Part shown: positions 34,388 through 45,910 of the stretch, piece by piece
How positions within the stretch are numbered: position 1 is the stretch's first letter
Layout of the letters: every line of letters begins with the position of its first letter
NCBI GenBank assembly: GCA_003996215.1
Contig: QJPP01000832.1
Coordinates: 186,001-250,000 of the forward strand
DNA length: 64,000 nt
Reading direction: 5' to 3'
Source: Jaltomata sinuosa
Lineage: Eukaryota > Streptophyta > Magnoliopsida > Solanales > Solanaceae
The notes under the pieces: generated by a model
Seen by the model: the letters and a program-made list of their open reading frames with translations, nothing else
Databases searched by the model: none
Told to the model about the DNA's origin: nothing
Position numbers and translations under genes: made by a program

Positions 34388-35126
34388 TGTTGGGGTTATG
34401 GGTCTTTTTCCCTTCCTATGTGGATAAATAAAGCTCAATTTGGACCAACCCACTTTTGCCCATAGGCCCAATTCTATGGGGCATATATATAGACCTTTTT
34501 TAGGTCTTATTTCATAATCCACATAATATTTTTCAGCAGCCACACATAGAGAGAAAGAGCAGATTTTCGCACCCAATTTCAGCCCTAAATTGCCAACTTC
34601 AAATTGCGATTCCCGCTTCGTTTCTTATCCGATTGATCTGATTTTTGGACAGCTTGTTCCTCTCATCTCAATCTTTGATTAGAAACTGACAGAGTTGGAT
34701 TTGGTATCCCGTAGCTCCAGTTTTGCATCCGTGAACAGTAGCTGCGTTTTTCGGTGCTTTTGCTCCTTTTATTCTCTTGTTTTTGGTGTTGTGATTTATG
34801 TAGTGTTGCTCGTTTGTTGGCACTTCTTTGGTGGCCATTTTGGAGAACATTATTGTAACTCTTGGTGATTATAGTGGAGGTTTTGGTCCCGTGGTTTTTA
34901 CTCTTCACACCGAAGGGGTTTTCCACGTAAATCTTGGTGTCTCGTGTGATTGGTTTATTTTGTCTTGTCGTATTTCTTTTGGTTGATATACTTGCTGCCT
35001 TATTACCATTGTGCTTGGTTTGTTTGTCTTCTCTTGGTTCAAATTGAAAGGGAAAGTTTAGACTTGGGTATTCTTCCGCTGCTACCCTGTTGTGCATTCT
35101 TTGTTAGTGCCTTGCCTTTCCCAACA
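34388..35126 (+). repeat. 3' LTR of young Copia
   Basis: 739 bp, matching the 5' LTR except for one indel and one substitution. Confidence 0.96.
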
Positions 35127-35880
35127 CTAACATGATCCAACAATTGTTAAATCCTTCTTATTCCGGGGCTGCGCTATGTTTGTAAATAAAAGTGTTCGTT
35201 GTTTGTGCCCTATATTTTAATTTCCTTTCTAACACTGATTTTGTGCATTATATACAACAAATGTATAATTCTGCTTTTCAAGATTTTCCTAGAAGCACAG
35301 TTAGATCAAATAATTTTAAAATTTAAAGTGAATATTTATTTATTTATTTTAAAAAATAAATAAATAGGAAAAAGAAAAATGAGGGAGAGTAGAACCCCCA
35401 CCAACAAGGTTAAATTTTAGATAACCAATCAACTAACCTATTAAGATTTCCCTCAGTGAATATTGTCAATATATGCATTTCGTATTTTATCACTTTGATC
35501 GTAAAGTGTCTATCACTTTTGCTATAAGTCATAGTCCTAATGACAATGATATTTAACTATTACAATCATTGGGTTGATCATAACTGAAATTTTAAAAAAA
35601 TGTACTATTGGTTATAAATATGTTGATGAAAAACACACCAGTTTTATATATCTGCAATTGTTTTAGAAATTCTAAAATCATATAGTCTTTTTGATAAAGT
35701 TCTAAGTATTACTTTAGATAATGTTTCTGCTAATACTAAGGATGTTACTTAAAAACTGGAATTTATCCAATGATTGATGGAATTTTTCATATTAGATATG
35801 CATGCCATGTTTTTAATTTGATTGTAAAAACTGCTAATACACAAATGATTGCAAAATTCTAAAGGAAAAATTACATAAAA

Positions 35881-36389
35881 GTGCATATGATAATCTTACA
35901 TTGCAAAATATGATTAACCTTTTAAGCTCTTACCAAAAATGACCCAATGTCTATAGAAAAAGAAAGTTACTTTACATCCTTAGCCAAATTATTACTCTCT
36001 CTCACACACACACAATCCAATCTTCATAGTTGTTCATTATTGCTACAGCCAATGAACATCTAAGGGAATACAGGTCTATAAAATTCATACACCAAGCATA
36101 TAACAAATTTACATTACAATTTCACAGCTATAATATGATTTTTTTTGGATGTTCAGCCATTATTGAAGCTCCAAGCTTCAAAATTTGAAAATTAATAGGT
36201 TCCTAGTAAACTATGAATGGCAAAGTGAACTCCTGCATCTGAGGTGCATTATATGAACAAAGGTCTCTATGACCACTGTCCAACAATCTTAAGGTGGGAG
36301 GAGGCCATTCACACAACTCACAAACAGTTCAAATACTTTAATATGTGGAGTCTTGCTAATGACTTCAAAAAAAGAGTGCAAACTAGCTA
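35881..36389. other. Intergenic with a short CA microsatellite
   Basis: No gene seen. A CTCTCACACACACACA run lies near 35997-36012. The stretch separates the hAT remnant from the LINE remnant. Confidence 0.6.
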
Positions 36390-39300
36390 GATATTTGCTA
36401 TAGAAGGGAGGAAAATGTACCAACTGGTGGGGAAACTTAACAAGTTGAAAAAGGTTCTCAAGAAGCTGAATAGAGACGGAGTAGTAAGTAGAGAGAAAAA
36501 TAGAACAAGCCAAAGAACAACTGTGACAATGTCAGGGAAAACACACAAAGGCCCAAGGAACGTCGGGTTCATAGAAAACGGGATGAAGTTAGCTGAACAG
36601 TACACGAAATAAAAGATATGAAGTTAGCAGAACAGTACACGGAATGGAAGAGGGCTAGTGATAAGTTTCTCCAACAAAAATGCAAATTGCAATGGCTGAG
36701 AGAAGGATACCTCACCACGAAATTTTACCGTAGTTACTTGAATGCTCGGAGAAATACAAACAATATTTTATTAGTAAAAGATAAAGATAGCCAAGAGAGG
36801 AAATCAAAAGAGGGAATAATTACAGCTTTCACAGAGTATTATAAGACTCTGTTGGGGACCAAATCAGAGGGAAGAAGGCATGGTGACATCATCATCATCA
36901 AACAAGGACCCCAAGTAACTGACTCTAAGAGGAACATGCTACAACAGGACTTTACTGAGATGGAAGTGAAAAAAGCATTATGGGCAATAAGGGGGGAGAT
37001 AAATCACCTGGTCCCGATGATTATGGTAGTCAATTTTCCAAAGATGCGCGGGAAATTGTGGGAAATGACACAACTGAAGGAGTGCTAGAATTCTTCAGGT
37101 CTAGCAAAATGCACAAGGGTGTGATGACACAGTGATTACTCTAATCCCAAGGAGCTCACATGTAAATACTGCAGGGGATTACAAACCTATTTCATATTGC
37201 AATAGTACCTATAAAATAATATCCAAGATGTTGTGTAACAAGTTAAAGAAAGTGTTGCCTGGTTTGATCTCTCCAAATCATAGTGTTTTTGTAGAAGGAC
37301 GGACCATTGCGCAAAACATTTTGATCTGTCAGGACTTAGTTAGGCTTTATAACAGGAAAAGTACCACCAAGAGTTGCCTAATCAAAATTGATCTCAAGAA
37401 GGCTTATGACCCTGGGATTTTAGTGAAGAAATGCTATGTGGCCTCAACTTCCCTTACAAATGCATAAAATGGATCATGAAGTGTATGACTACACCATAAT
37501 ACTCTATTGCTTTAAACGATGGAGTATATGGAAGCTTTAAAGGTGCAAGGGGGTTGAGACAAGGGACCCTATTTCACCCTTATTGTTTATGGTGTGTATG
37601 GAGTATTTCACTAGAGTTATGCAATGAGTAGTAAAACAGAAGAGTTTTATGTTTCATACGAAATATAAGAGCTTGTGTTTGAATCACCTTTGGTTCGTGG
37701 ATGACATGTTAATCTTCAGCAGAAGAGAAGTGGATTCAATAATATTTATGTTGAGGAGGCTAAAAACATTCTCACTGGCATCGGGATTGACTACAAACTC
37801 CTCTAAGTCAAACATATTCTCAGCCAACATGGATAGAGTTGATCTAAAGGATATATGTGAACATGTTATGAAAAAGGGAAGCTACCTTTTAAATACTTAG
37901 GGATACCTATCTCTGCTAAAAGGCTTTCCGCAATTGATTGTGAAGTTCTAGCGGATAAGTTGAATAGTCGAGTGAAGACCTGGGGTCCAAAAACTTATCA
38001 TATGCAGGTCGCGTTCAACTGGTGAATTGAGTGCTATTGCAAGTACATTCTTACTGGTCTTCTATGCTAATGCTGCCAAAAAGTGTAATGAAGAAATAAC
38101 AACAATCAGCCAAAACTTCCTACGGACGGGACAAGTACACACGACTAAACGTCTTTTGATATCTTGGGGACCTGCTCTGTAGACCAAAGGATGAGGGAGG
38201 ACTAGGAATAATAGAAGGGATCACCTAAAACAAAGCAGTCATGGCTAAATATGTATGGCATGTTGCCAATAAAGAGGATAATCTATGAGTTGAGTGAGTT
38301 AATCATGTTTATCTTAAAGACAGTGAATGGTGGGAGTATAGAGCCCCTAATGACTCTTGTTAGTATTAGAAGAAAAAAATGTGGTCTTAAGACACGATTT
38401 GAAGCAGGCTATGTCCAAAATAGGTGGCTCAAGGCAACGGGGAAATACACTATCAAAAGTGGCTATGTATGGCTATTTAAGATTTAGTCGGTCTGATTTG
38501 GTTTGATTTTTCACCAAACTATGAACACCCCTGGAGCTAATTGTATTTTTAGGTAAAAGGCAAAATGACCATTCAACTTTTAAAGAATATTTTAGTAAAT
38601 TAACTTTCAATTAAGAAACTTCCCATTTATAATATAGTATATGATATGATAATATGATGATATGTGTTTTCAATTTTTTTTTTGTTATATGTTATATTTT
38701 ATTTTTTGAAGAACTTAATTTCTCGTTGCATCATTAATTTCTTGTGTAAATGTACTAATGTCAACATAGCGCTTTCATTTTAATTTTTTAGAGCTTAGGT
38801 TCTTTAGATTCAATTGTTTTGAAATTAAATTGTGGTTATCATTCTTTTTATTAATAAAGTGCAAACTGCTATAGTTATAGATTCTTTTATTTAAAATTAC
38901 ATTGCAGAAAAGATCAAACTAATACAAAAAATGGACTCAAGTCAAATGAAACACACCTCAAATAGGAAATAAAAGTTAACATTGATCGAAGTTTTCTTTC
39001 GGAAATAGGAAGCGCTGAAATTGGAGGGATAGCAACAGAGAGATGGTGATGATTTTTTCAATTCCTGTGACATGTACCAGCTGCAACATGGCACAAGCAT
39101 TAGCAGCTGAGTTTGGTGGGAAATAGTGTAACCAACAAGGCTTAACCAATTTTACTCTTGAGTTAGATTCCATGGTCATTGTTAATATGGTGAAGAACTT
39201 AGGCAAATCATTGACACTATCATTAAAGTAGTGGATCAATCAAATGTTCAGTGACTCACTATTTCAAAGAAAGCAATTAAGTTGCGGACTTTTTGACGAA

Positions 39301-39570
39301 GAAGGTTGCTAGGCAAAACCAAACAACATCCTAACATCTTTTTGGCAACTTCCCAAAATTGCTAAAGGTGTATACTTTCTGGATAAGTGTCAGATGTTTG
39401 TATTAGGACAAAATTCGATAAGACTAATTTTTTTGTTAGTTGATTCACATATATATAAGAAGAATTACATCTTCCTATATGAGAGTATGATCTTCTAGTT
39501 TCTTAGGTGACTAGTTCACCATTGTGCTGTAATAGAGGTAAGGCCTTAGTCCCCCTCTTTTTTTTTTTTT
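36390..39570 (+). pseudogene. L1-like LINE remnant (RT and RNase H)
   Basis: Frame pieces on the + strand match a plant L1-type ORF2. 36618-37088 gives the pre-RT linker (LQWLREG, FYRSYLNARRN, EYYKTLLG). 37132-37430 gives RT motifs (ITLIPRSS, DYKPISYCN, YKIISKMLCNKL, SVFVEGRTI, KIDLKKAYD). 37680-37870 gives LWFVDDMLIF, with Val where FADD is usual, and GLTTNSSKSN. After an AT-rich gap (about 38480-39040) an RNase H piece reads ALAAEFGGK, FTLELDSMVIVN and FWQLPKIAKG. Stops, frameshifts and missing pieces make it dead. The region ends in a T-rich tract at about 39560, which may mark the LINE tail. There is no endonuclease domain, so it is 5' truncated or decayed. Confidence 0.85.
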
Positions 39571-39666
39571 TTTTGGTATCTCATAAATATAACACGACCC
39601 AGCTATACTGGAGGATTTTATTTTAAAATAAAATAAAAAATAATGAATCAATATTCCTTATTATAA

Positions 39667-40058
39667 GGAGTCGTTTGCTAGGGTGTACAAAAATAGTGTT
39701 GAGCATAATGTATTAATTATGCTAAGATTATTTCTTATGCACTGTTTAATTTGATTTATCAGAAATCATATACATTGCATAATTTCTAAAATAAATTATT
39801 TATTTACAAAGGTATACCCTCCAATAATATGGTGGATATGATGTTAAAAAGGGTTTGAGGGACAATTGTGTAATGTATGCATTAAAAACCTCTGCATTGC
39901 TAATACCATGAATGTCATGTATTAGGTTATACATAGCATAACACCAAATAGAGTGGATAACATTAGTCATACATAAGTTGAAAAAATATATCAAATAAGA
40001 TATTATTAATATCTAATGTGTGCATTATTTTGTCTAATGCATCCTACTAAACAATCCC
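39667..40058. mobile_element. Tourist-type MITE, TAA target duplication
   Basis: A 392-bp element flanked by TAA at 39664-39666 and 40059-40061, with imperfect inverse ends (GGAGTCGTTTGCTAGGGTGT against the inverse of GCATCCTACTAAACAATCCC). A 3-bp TWA duplication is the PIF/Harbinger signature. The copy at 11459-12790 is split by a hAT element. Short frames inside are noncoding. Confidence 0.75.
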
Positions 40059-40061
40059 TAA

Positions 40062-40978
40062 ATTTTAGTGTCAGAACATTTTCTGAGTACCAAGTAATTA
40101 TTTTTAATAAATACGGAATAATTCACCAATGTTTAGGTCACGAAAAAATCATTTTTCTGAACTCAATTAAAATGAAGTCGAACCTCAAAAATACTAGCAA
40201 ATAATTGTGAGTCTTGATAAATATCGAAATAGAATATTATCAAATTATATACAAAATTTAATTAAGAAATTCTTTACTTTCATTCACTTTTTTCGATATC
40301 GTGTTGCATACCTTCAATCTTGTTGCAATAAGTAAATCTTGAAATATAAAACTATTTGTTTATAATATTTGGAAATTTGTATTTTTATAACACATGAGAT
40401 GTTCACATTTATGTGGTTTAATGAAAGGCAAATTTGATAATAGAAACCCTCCATAGTGACCATCCATCAGAATGCGGTGAACAAACTTGTAATAAAGTTA
40501 TTCACAGTTTATATTAAAGTCTTGATAATCCACCAAAACTTGCATATGGCAGGGCAAATCTTTGTCCATCCATTCGAATTCTAGGGATCCACCAAACTTG
40601 TGAGCCATTTGTTCCAAAGTTATGATATAATTTATACTAAAGTACTGACAATTCGAGGACTTGCGGCGAAGCAAGTATTTGCTAATCCTTAGAACTTCTC
40701 ACGATCCGTCAAGATTTACTATCATATTTTGATACACAAATTATTTTTTCAATATGAGTCAAAACTTGAAACTGTGACACAAAAATATCCTATTTATATA
40801 AATCAAAATGCAATATCTGAAGATCAAAAATGTTGGGCCCCTGCTCTGCACGGGCAACACTTATCTAATCTACAAGCAAGATCACAATGATGTGGAAAAC
40901 TTGAAAAGAAGGGAGGTTGGATATTGGCTTAGGTAGACTACATGTTATTTCAAATGTAACATGTGTTACAAGGAAGTT
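40062..40978 (-). other. 3' flank of the PPR gene
   Basis: No second gene seen. The first few hundred bases left of the PPR stop (40979) should hold its 3' UTR on the - strand. I cannot place a polyadenylation site with confidence. Confidence 0.5.
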
Positions 40979-42829
40979 CTACCAATAATCCAAACAAGAA
41001 CAAGTTCCATTTCTAAAGTGATGAAACCTAGTTCTATCTCTTACTATAATTTCCCTCTCATAAATCTTTGAAATAAGCTTAGTGGCTGTGTGACAGTCAT
41101 TGCAAACCCTTAAGTTCTTTATAATTCTAATAGGGGCACCAGAATTAGAAGCAATAAGAGCATAAGCAATGGCTAACCTTTCACTATGGTATGAAAGGGC
41201 ATCTTCCTTCTCTTCCTCTTCAATGTCAAACAAAACTTCTCTTGTTCCTGACCTATGACCATGTTCTTGCAGCCTTCTGTGCATCTCATCTAGCTTCACA
41301 TATATCCATTTCGCTGCTGGATGAGTCTTATCGCCAATAAGGAACTCGTGCATAGCACCATCAATATCGACAATGCTACTACCAGGAGCTTTGTCAATCC
41401 CCTGATCTTTCATCAACTTCCTTACATTTTTAACATCATCCCACCTGTTCAAGCTAGCGTACATATTCGATAATAACACATAATTCCCACTGGTCTCTGG
41501 CTCTAGCTGTATCAATTGTTTCAAAGCTGATTCGCCTACCTCTAAGTTACCATGAACTCTAGCAGCTCCAAGTAAGGACCTCCAAAGAACTGCATTTGGC
41601 TTCATAGGAATGGTCTGAACTATTTCCTCAGCCTCCTTTACTCGGCCTGCTCGACTGAGTAGGTCCACTAAGGTCCCATAGTGCTCAAGCTTAGGCTCAA
41701 TGCTATAATCCTCCTTCATTGACTCAAAAAATTTGCAGCCTTGATCAACCAAACCCACATTAGAGCAAGCACACATTATAACTAGCATTGTTACATCATC
41801 AGGAACTAAACCTTCTAAATCCATTTTCTTGAAAAGGTCAAGGGCTTCCAGACCAAGGCCGTGAACTGCAAGTCCTCTAATCATGGCATTATAACAATAA
41901 GTATCTCTTTCGAGCAATTGATCGAATACCTGGCGAGCAAAATCAAGACGCCCACAATTTGCATACACGGAGATTAATGCTGTGCCAACAAACCGATTGA
42001 GCTTGAGACCATTCCTAAGCACATAAGAATGAGCCCATATTCCTTGACTAAGTGCACCTAAATCAGCACAAGCACTAATCAACGCCACCAAACTAACTTC
42101 GTTAGGAAAAGTCAAAGATTTCTGCATTTGACTAAACAGAAGCAAAACCTCCAATGATAAACTAGAACTATCATACACCTTATCAAGTTTGGATTCATCA
42201 TAAACAGAATAATTATGTGCATAAGCTGCAAGTATGGAGTTCCAAGAAGCTAAATCAGGTCCAGTAATTTGATCAAAGAGGAATCTTGAAACACCCAATT
42301 CACCGCACTTGGAGTAGAAATTAAGCAATGAGGCTTGAACAAAATGATCATAAGGTGGTTCAAGGAATTTTACGACATGGGTGTGCAAGGCTCGGCCATG
42401 TTGAAGCCATGGTTGATAACTACAAGCCCTAAAAAGAGAAGGGTAGGTGTAACTGTTGGGTATGAGAGTGGTTTGCGTCAGAATACGAGTGTAAAGGGCT
42501 AAGGCAAAGTGAGTTTGATCAACTTCTTTCCTAGAAAGTGACGATGAGATGAGGGTGTTGAAAAGGAAGATTGTCGGATTGGTTACGTGGTTGAAGATGC
42601 TTAGAGCATAGGAAATGGTGGCATCTATGGTGGAGGATGAAATGAGAATGCGACTGAGAGGGTAAGTGTGGAGAACAAGCCCAGTTGTGATCATTTGAGC
42701 ATGTATTTGCTTGAGGGTGGCTATGTTTTTGCATTGTTGTATGACTTTGAAAATTGGGTGGGCAGATTTTGGGCTCAATGTTTTCATGTGATGTGCTCGA
42801 AGCTTTGCAAGACAAACAAAACCTTTCAC
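40979..42829 (-). CDS. PLS-class pentatricopeptide repeat protein with DYW domain
   Basis: An intronless 616-residue protein of the PPR-DYW group. Such proteins bind organelle RNA one base per repeat, and the DYW domain is a cytidine deaminase for C-to-U editing. After a roughly 45-residue N-terminal stretch, PPR-like repeats run to about residue 460, with SLLNFYSKCGEL, WNSILAAYAHN, TALISVYANCGRL and YNAMIRGLAVHG typical of P, L and S units. E/E+ motifs follow (LWRSLLGAARVHGN, YVLLSNMYA). The DYW domain is complete: H548-S-E550 supplies the zinc ligand and catalytic Glu, C576xxC579 the zinc, and the end is GTCSCLDYW. The first in-frame ATG (42829) is used; ATG 42787 is an alternative. Mitochondrial or plastid import is expected from the family but not decided here. 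I cannot name the orthologue or its editing site. Confidence 0.93.
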   Translation of the reverse strand: MKGFVCLAKLRAHHMKTLSPKSAHPIFKVIQQCKNIATLKQIHAQMITTGLVLHTYPLSRILISSSTIDATISYALSIFNHVTNPTIFLFNTLISSSLSRKEVDQTHFALALYTRILTQTTLIPNSYTYPSLFRACSYQPWLQHGRALHTHVVKFLEPPYDHFVQASLLNFYSKCGELGVSRFLFDQITGPDLASWNSILAAYAHNYSVYDESKLDKVYDSSSLSLEVLLLFSQMQKSLTFPNEVSLVALISACADLGALSQGIWAHSYVLRNGLKLNRFVGTALISVYANCGRLDFARQVFDQLLERDTYCYNAMIRGLAVHGLGLEALDLFKKMDLEGLVPDDVTMLVIMCACSNVGLVDQGCKFFESMKEDYSIEPKLEHYGTLVDLLSRAGRVKEAEEIVQTIPMKPNAVLWRSLLGAARVHGNLEVGESALKQLIQLEPETSGNYVLLSNMYASLNRWDDVKNVRKLMKDQGIDKAPGSSIVDIDGAMHEFLIGDKTHPAAKWIYVKLDEMHRRLQEHGHRSGTREVLFDIEEEEKEDALSYHSERLAIAYALIASNSGAPIRIIKNLRVCNDCHTATKLISKIYEREIIVRDRTRFHHFRNGTCSCLDYW

Positions 42830-43123
42830 AAGTCATTAGTGCGGAATGAGAGCTCTCCTCTTGATGGTGCACTGGCACAGGATTAATCACACGGCAGAAC
42901 TCAACATCAATTCTGATCATCCCCACATCTAAAAATCAAAAGATAACATCGTCAGACTCAACATTTCAACATACATATGTTGAGCACATGGGTAAATAAA
43001 AATTATACACCAGGTTAATATGGACAAGATTCGTTTTTTATTTTGATAAGGCCAGGTTTTAAGATTCCTTTCTTTTTTAATCAACTTAGTTACATATTGC
43101 TACAATTTATCCCAATAACCATG
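42830..43123 (-). promoter_or_regulatory. Upstream region of the PPR gene
   Basis: AT-rich, between the PPR start and a SINE at 43124. No clear TATA box or leader motif. Confidence 0.35.
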
Positions 43124-43352
43124 CCCAAGGATGTGACCTTGTAGTCAATGAAATTTGGTTGTCGTACGTTAGACTAAGGTTCAAATCCCAAGTGAATAAA
43201 AAAATGTTACATGTTTTCTTACCATCTGACTAAGGCTTGGTGGACAAAGTTATTTGGTACCTGGTGCTGGTGAGAGGTAGCATGTACGTGGTGGATTAGT
43301 AGAGGTGCGGGAGAGCTGTCCCGGACATCACTGTTATTTAAATAAAAAAAAT
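43124..43352 (+). mobile_element. tRNA-derived SINE (Solanaceae TS/SolS-like)
   Basis: About 229 bp. A pol III A-box-like GATGTGACCTTGTAGTCAAT near 43130 and a B-box GGTTCAAATCC (43179-43189) are followed by a family-typical body (GGTGGACAAAGTTATTTGGT, GGTGCTGGTGAGAGGTAGCA, CCGGACATCACTGTTAT) and a short A-rich tail. Noncoding, 0.3 kb upstream of the PPR gene. Confidence 0.82.
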
Positions 43353-43639
43353 TGCTTGAATAATCTGAACCACCCTTTGGACTATCATCAATTTCAGTTA
43401 GGATAGTTAAAGTGTTCCATTATAAATGAAACGTACAGAAACACAAAGATCATTGAAATTTGATAAATAAACTAAGACATAAAACTCTCCAAAGACAACA
43501 AATTTTAAGAAAATTGAAAATGGAAATCACAGCATCTTCCCATAAAGTTAGAAAATTAATACTTGGTCTTTAGAACACTAGAGATCAGACATCATTATAG
43601 GGAAACACAAGAAAAGAGAGTTTCCTGGACCCAACTTTC

Positions 43640-44250
43640 AGCATTCAAACTCATAGTTCCTGAGCTGATACATTTATATTTGGTCATTGACTCGCTGGTA
43701 CCAACTGAACAAGTCATATTGGAGCAGGGAATAGTACAACCAAGTAGCTTCCCCTTGCACATCATCTGTTTGTTTTGGTTGGAAAGAACGTTGGTTATTG
43801 GCGTTTTTTTTTTTTTTTTGATAAAGGGTTATTGGCGTTTGTATGTGGACCTCAAGGACTCAAACAGATGCACGGTGAAGCTTAAGTTTTCCATACCACT
43901 CATTGAGGACTTACTAGATGAATTGGGTGAGTCAAGATAATTCTAAGGTGGAGTAGGGAACAAGGGCACCATCAATTGAGAATGGCAACTAAGGTTATCT
44001 TCAAAACAGCTTTCAAAACTCATGGAGGACATTACATGTTCTAGGTGTATGCCATATGACATTAGCAATGCCCCAAACACCTTTCAGCCTTATTCACGTA
44101 CATGTGTATCATTTTTCTTTAATACTATACTAATTTACAGGAGGCATTAGATGAGCATTTGCAGCGCCACAAAACAGTTTTTGATACAATTTTACAGCAT
44201 CAACTTTATGCTAAACTCAGTAAATGTTCTTTTGGGGTAAGGAAAGTGGG
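43640..44250 (+). pseudogene. Ty3/Gypsy reverse transcriptase relic
   Basis: On the + strand, across frames, the order is LEQGIVQPSSFP, YWRLYVDLKDSN, KFSIPLIEDLLDELG (in one frame to 43940), then MATKVIFKTAFKTHGGHYMF, an NAPNTFQ piece and a degraded FFDDILIY region (NTILIYRR). This is the RT palm order of Ty3/Gypsy elements, with frameshifts and a T17 insertion near 43806. No LTRs can be paired with it. Confidence 0.75.
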
Positions 44251-45910
44251 TTCGCCTAACGGGTTTGCATTAGATGCCATCATCTCTTAGGCAAACAAGT
44301 ATGGTACTAGGCTTGCCCGTTTTGTATTTCTCCACCAATGTAAGAGTCTGAGATCAAATAGACTTAAATAGGGTTGTAATATAGGCTTCAGACATGGTAG
44401 GATAAATATGGATTAAAGTGACTCAAAATTCCCTTAAGCATCACAAATACTTGAACTAGTTAGACCTTCTTGCTTCCTTTATTTTCCAAGAAATACCTAA
44501 CTTTCCATTATCTTCCAACGCTCAATCAACCCCAACTCTTTTTTATTTCAAGCATACTTTTATTTTCTTCTTCCTTTTTTCAATTTTTTCTCTCTTTTCT
44601 TTAATGTAGCAAAAACACCTTTTCTTGTCGAGCTTTTGCTTATTTATCTCAAGCCTACAACTCAATCACTTCACCACAACTCAAACACCTTCAAACTTAG
44701 AACTACACATTCATCCACGTTTTTAAAGTACTCAAGGGAATAGGGTATAAATGACACAAAGATAACAAATATCAAAAGGTTTACGGCTTAGAACATGGAT
44801 GCCAACAAAAACGGATAAAAGGCTCAAAAAGGGGTGACTAGGGTAAAAATAGTAAAAGGTAAGCATATTTAGGCTCTAATGATCCAAGGAAGGCCTACTC
44901 TCATCTCCTAAACCAAGTAGTACCTAGGATTTTGCCTCGAAAAACAACCGGGGCAAATTCTAGACCACAAATGTGTGCAAATGAACTTTCCAACTAAACC
45001 TCACCTCACACGGCACATGAATTATTCAGGAAGGATCAATTCCAACTGCCAACAAGAATAATCGAGACAAGATCACATAATGCAAGCACTACAAATTAGT
45101 GAACAAGGAGTCAAAAAGTGAGCCTAAGCATCACCTACAAGATCATCTTTCTCAATTCAATTTAAAAGTCAACACAAAAATCCATGAGGAATTTCTTCAA
45201 CTCATATGCAAGAGACTAAGTATGTTGGTATCAAATAAGTCATGGGAGAGCTTGGGAGAAATATTCAAAACCAAAACTCTTCTTTTCACTTTTTATTAAC
45301 TACTAATTAATTCCTAAGAATACCCGGTTCAAAATAAAAAAAAAACGTTCTTGGGGAAAGAATAGTAGCTTGAAGAAACCCAAGAACCTTATTACTATCT
45401 AATATTAGATAGGAAAATTAATAAAGGGAATCCCATTGAGTTTTGCTTCGAATTGCATCAAGTGTGAAGCACATGTTAAGAGTGCTACTGCAGAGTGATC
45501 AATGTTGATTAAGCAGAACGTTTCCCTGAGCGCTGCATTACTCTTTCCTATATTATCAGATTATATTAGAGAGCATAGCACTGAGTTAACGCAACCTTAG
45601 CATGCAAAGACATCCTATTGAACTCAATTAGGTATGACTACATCATGCATCAAACAAAATCATAGATTTTCTGCACCACACCTTATCTCTCTTGGCTGGA
45701 ATAGCAGCAAAAATCTACAATACAATATAGGACATCAAATCATATGACAATGATAATGCGAGCACAATCCTACAACATATTTAACACCTCATATTAAGCC
45801 TAAGAAACTAACAATAAGCGTAAATATCACAGAGGCAAATTATCAAACATGTGGTGGGCACTATGAGTAGAATAAAGTTCTAACACTCCGAATTTCTTAT
45901 AGTTCATAAC
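44251..45910. other. Noncoding, possibly Athila-type internal remnant
   Basis: No gene seen. Phrases such as CCGGGGCAAATTCTAGACCA and several accounts of long CA-rich text resemble the noncoding 3' internal part of the Athila-like element at 49890-51420. The likeness is loose and the element assignment is a guess. Confidence 0.3.

Larger units (their letters stand above)
29564..35126 (+). mobile_element. Young, structurally intact Ty1/Copia element, TSD CTAAC
   Basis: A 5563-bp element with LTRs at 29564-30303 (740 bp) and 34388-35126 (739 bp). Both start TGTTGGGG and end CCCAACA, and they differ by one T in a T-run near the left end and one A/T change (about 30137 against 34960). Perfect 5-bp duplications CTAAC lie at 29559-29563 and 35127-35131. 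A perfect Met-tRNA primer site, a polypurine tract and one uninterrupted gag-pol frame are present. It inserted into the hAT transposase. Near-identity of the LTRs means a recent insertion: one substitution in about 740 sites gives roughly 50,000-100,000 years if rates of 0.7-1.3 x 10^-8 per site per year apply. Confidence 0.96.
29096..35860 (+). pseudogene. hAT transposase remnant, split by the young Copia
   Basis: Two stretches (29096-29563 and 35127-35860) read together on the + strand as a decayed hAT transposase of the RICESLEEPER/zf-BED type. The split falls between CNATG (about 29533) and MIQQLLNPSYSG (35130). Further on come FVHYIQQMYN, FPRSTVRS, ITLDNVSANT (about 35706-35739, including the Asp of the DDE core) and FHIRYACHVFNLIV (35785-35826). 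Stops and frameshifts are many and the C-terminal dimerisation region is missing. Removing the Copia and one CTAAC copy restores continuity. Confidence 0.75.
23886..35880 (+). mobile_element. Decayed hAT transposon, host of nested insertions
   Basis: A likely left end, AGGGTGTCAAGTGGGACGGG (23885), has the AGGGTGTCAA terminal pattern of plant hAT elements, followed by a GC-rich subterminal region and TATAAATGGCTAC-like text. Transposase pieces occur at 29096-29563 and 35127-35860. Between them lie a short hAT element (24079-24734), an RE-like Copia (24841-29095) and a young Copia (29564-35126). No right end was found, so the 3' part is lost or beyond recognition. That the left end and the transposase pieces belong together is inference from order and strand. 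Confidence 0.5.

Noticed and set aside
38976..39239. 87-codon - strand frame
   Set aside because: It is the antisense of a LINE RNase H piece that reads well on the + strand (FTLELDSMVIVN).
42531..42926. 131-codon - strand frame overlapping the PPR start
   Set aside because: Out of frame with the PPR protein, His/Ser-rich with no domain; a shadow of the PPR coding sequence.
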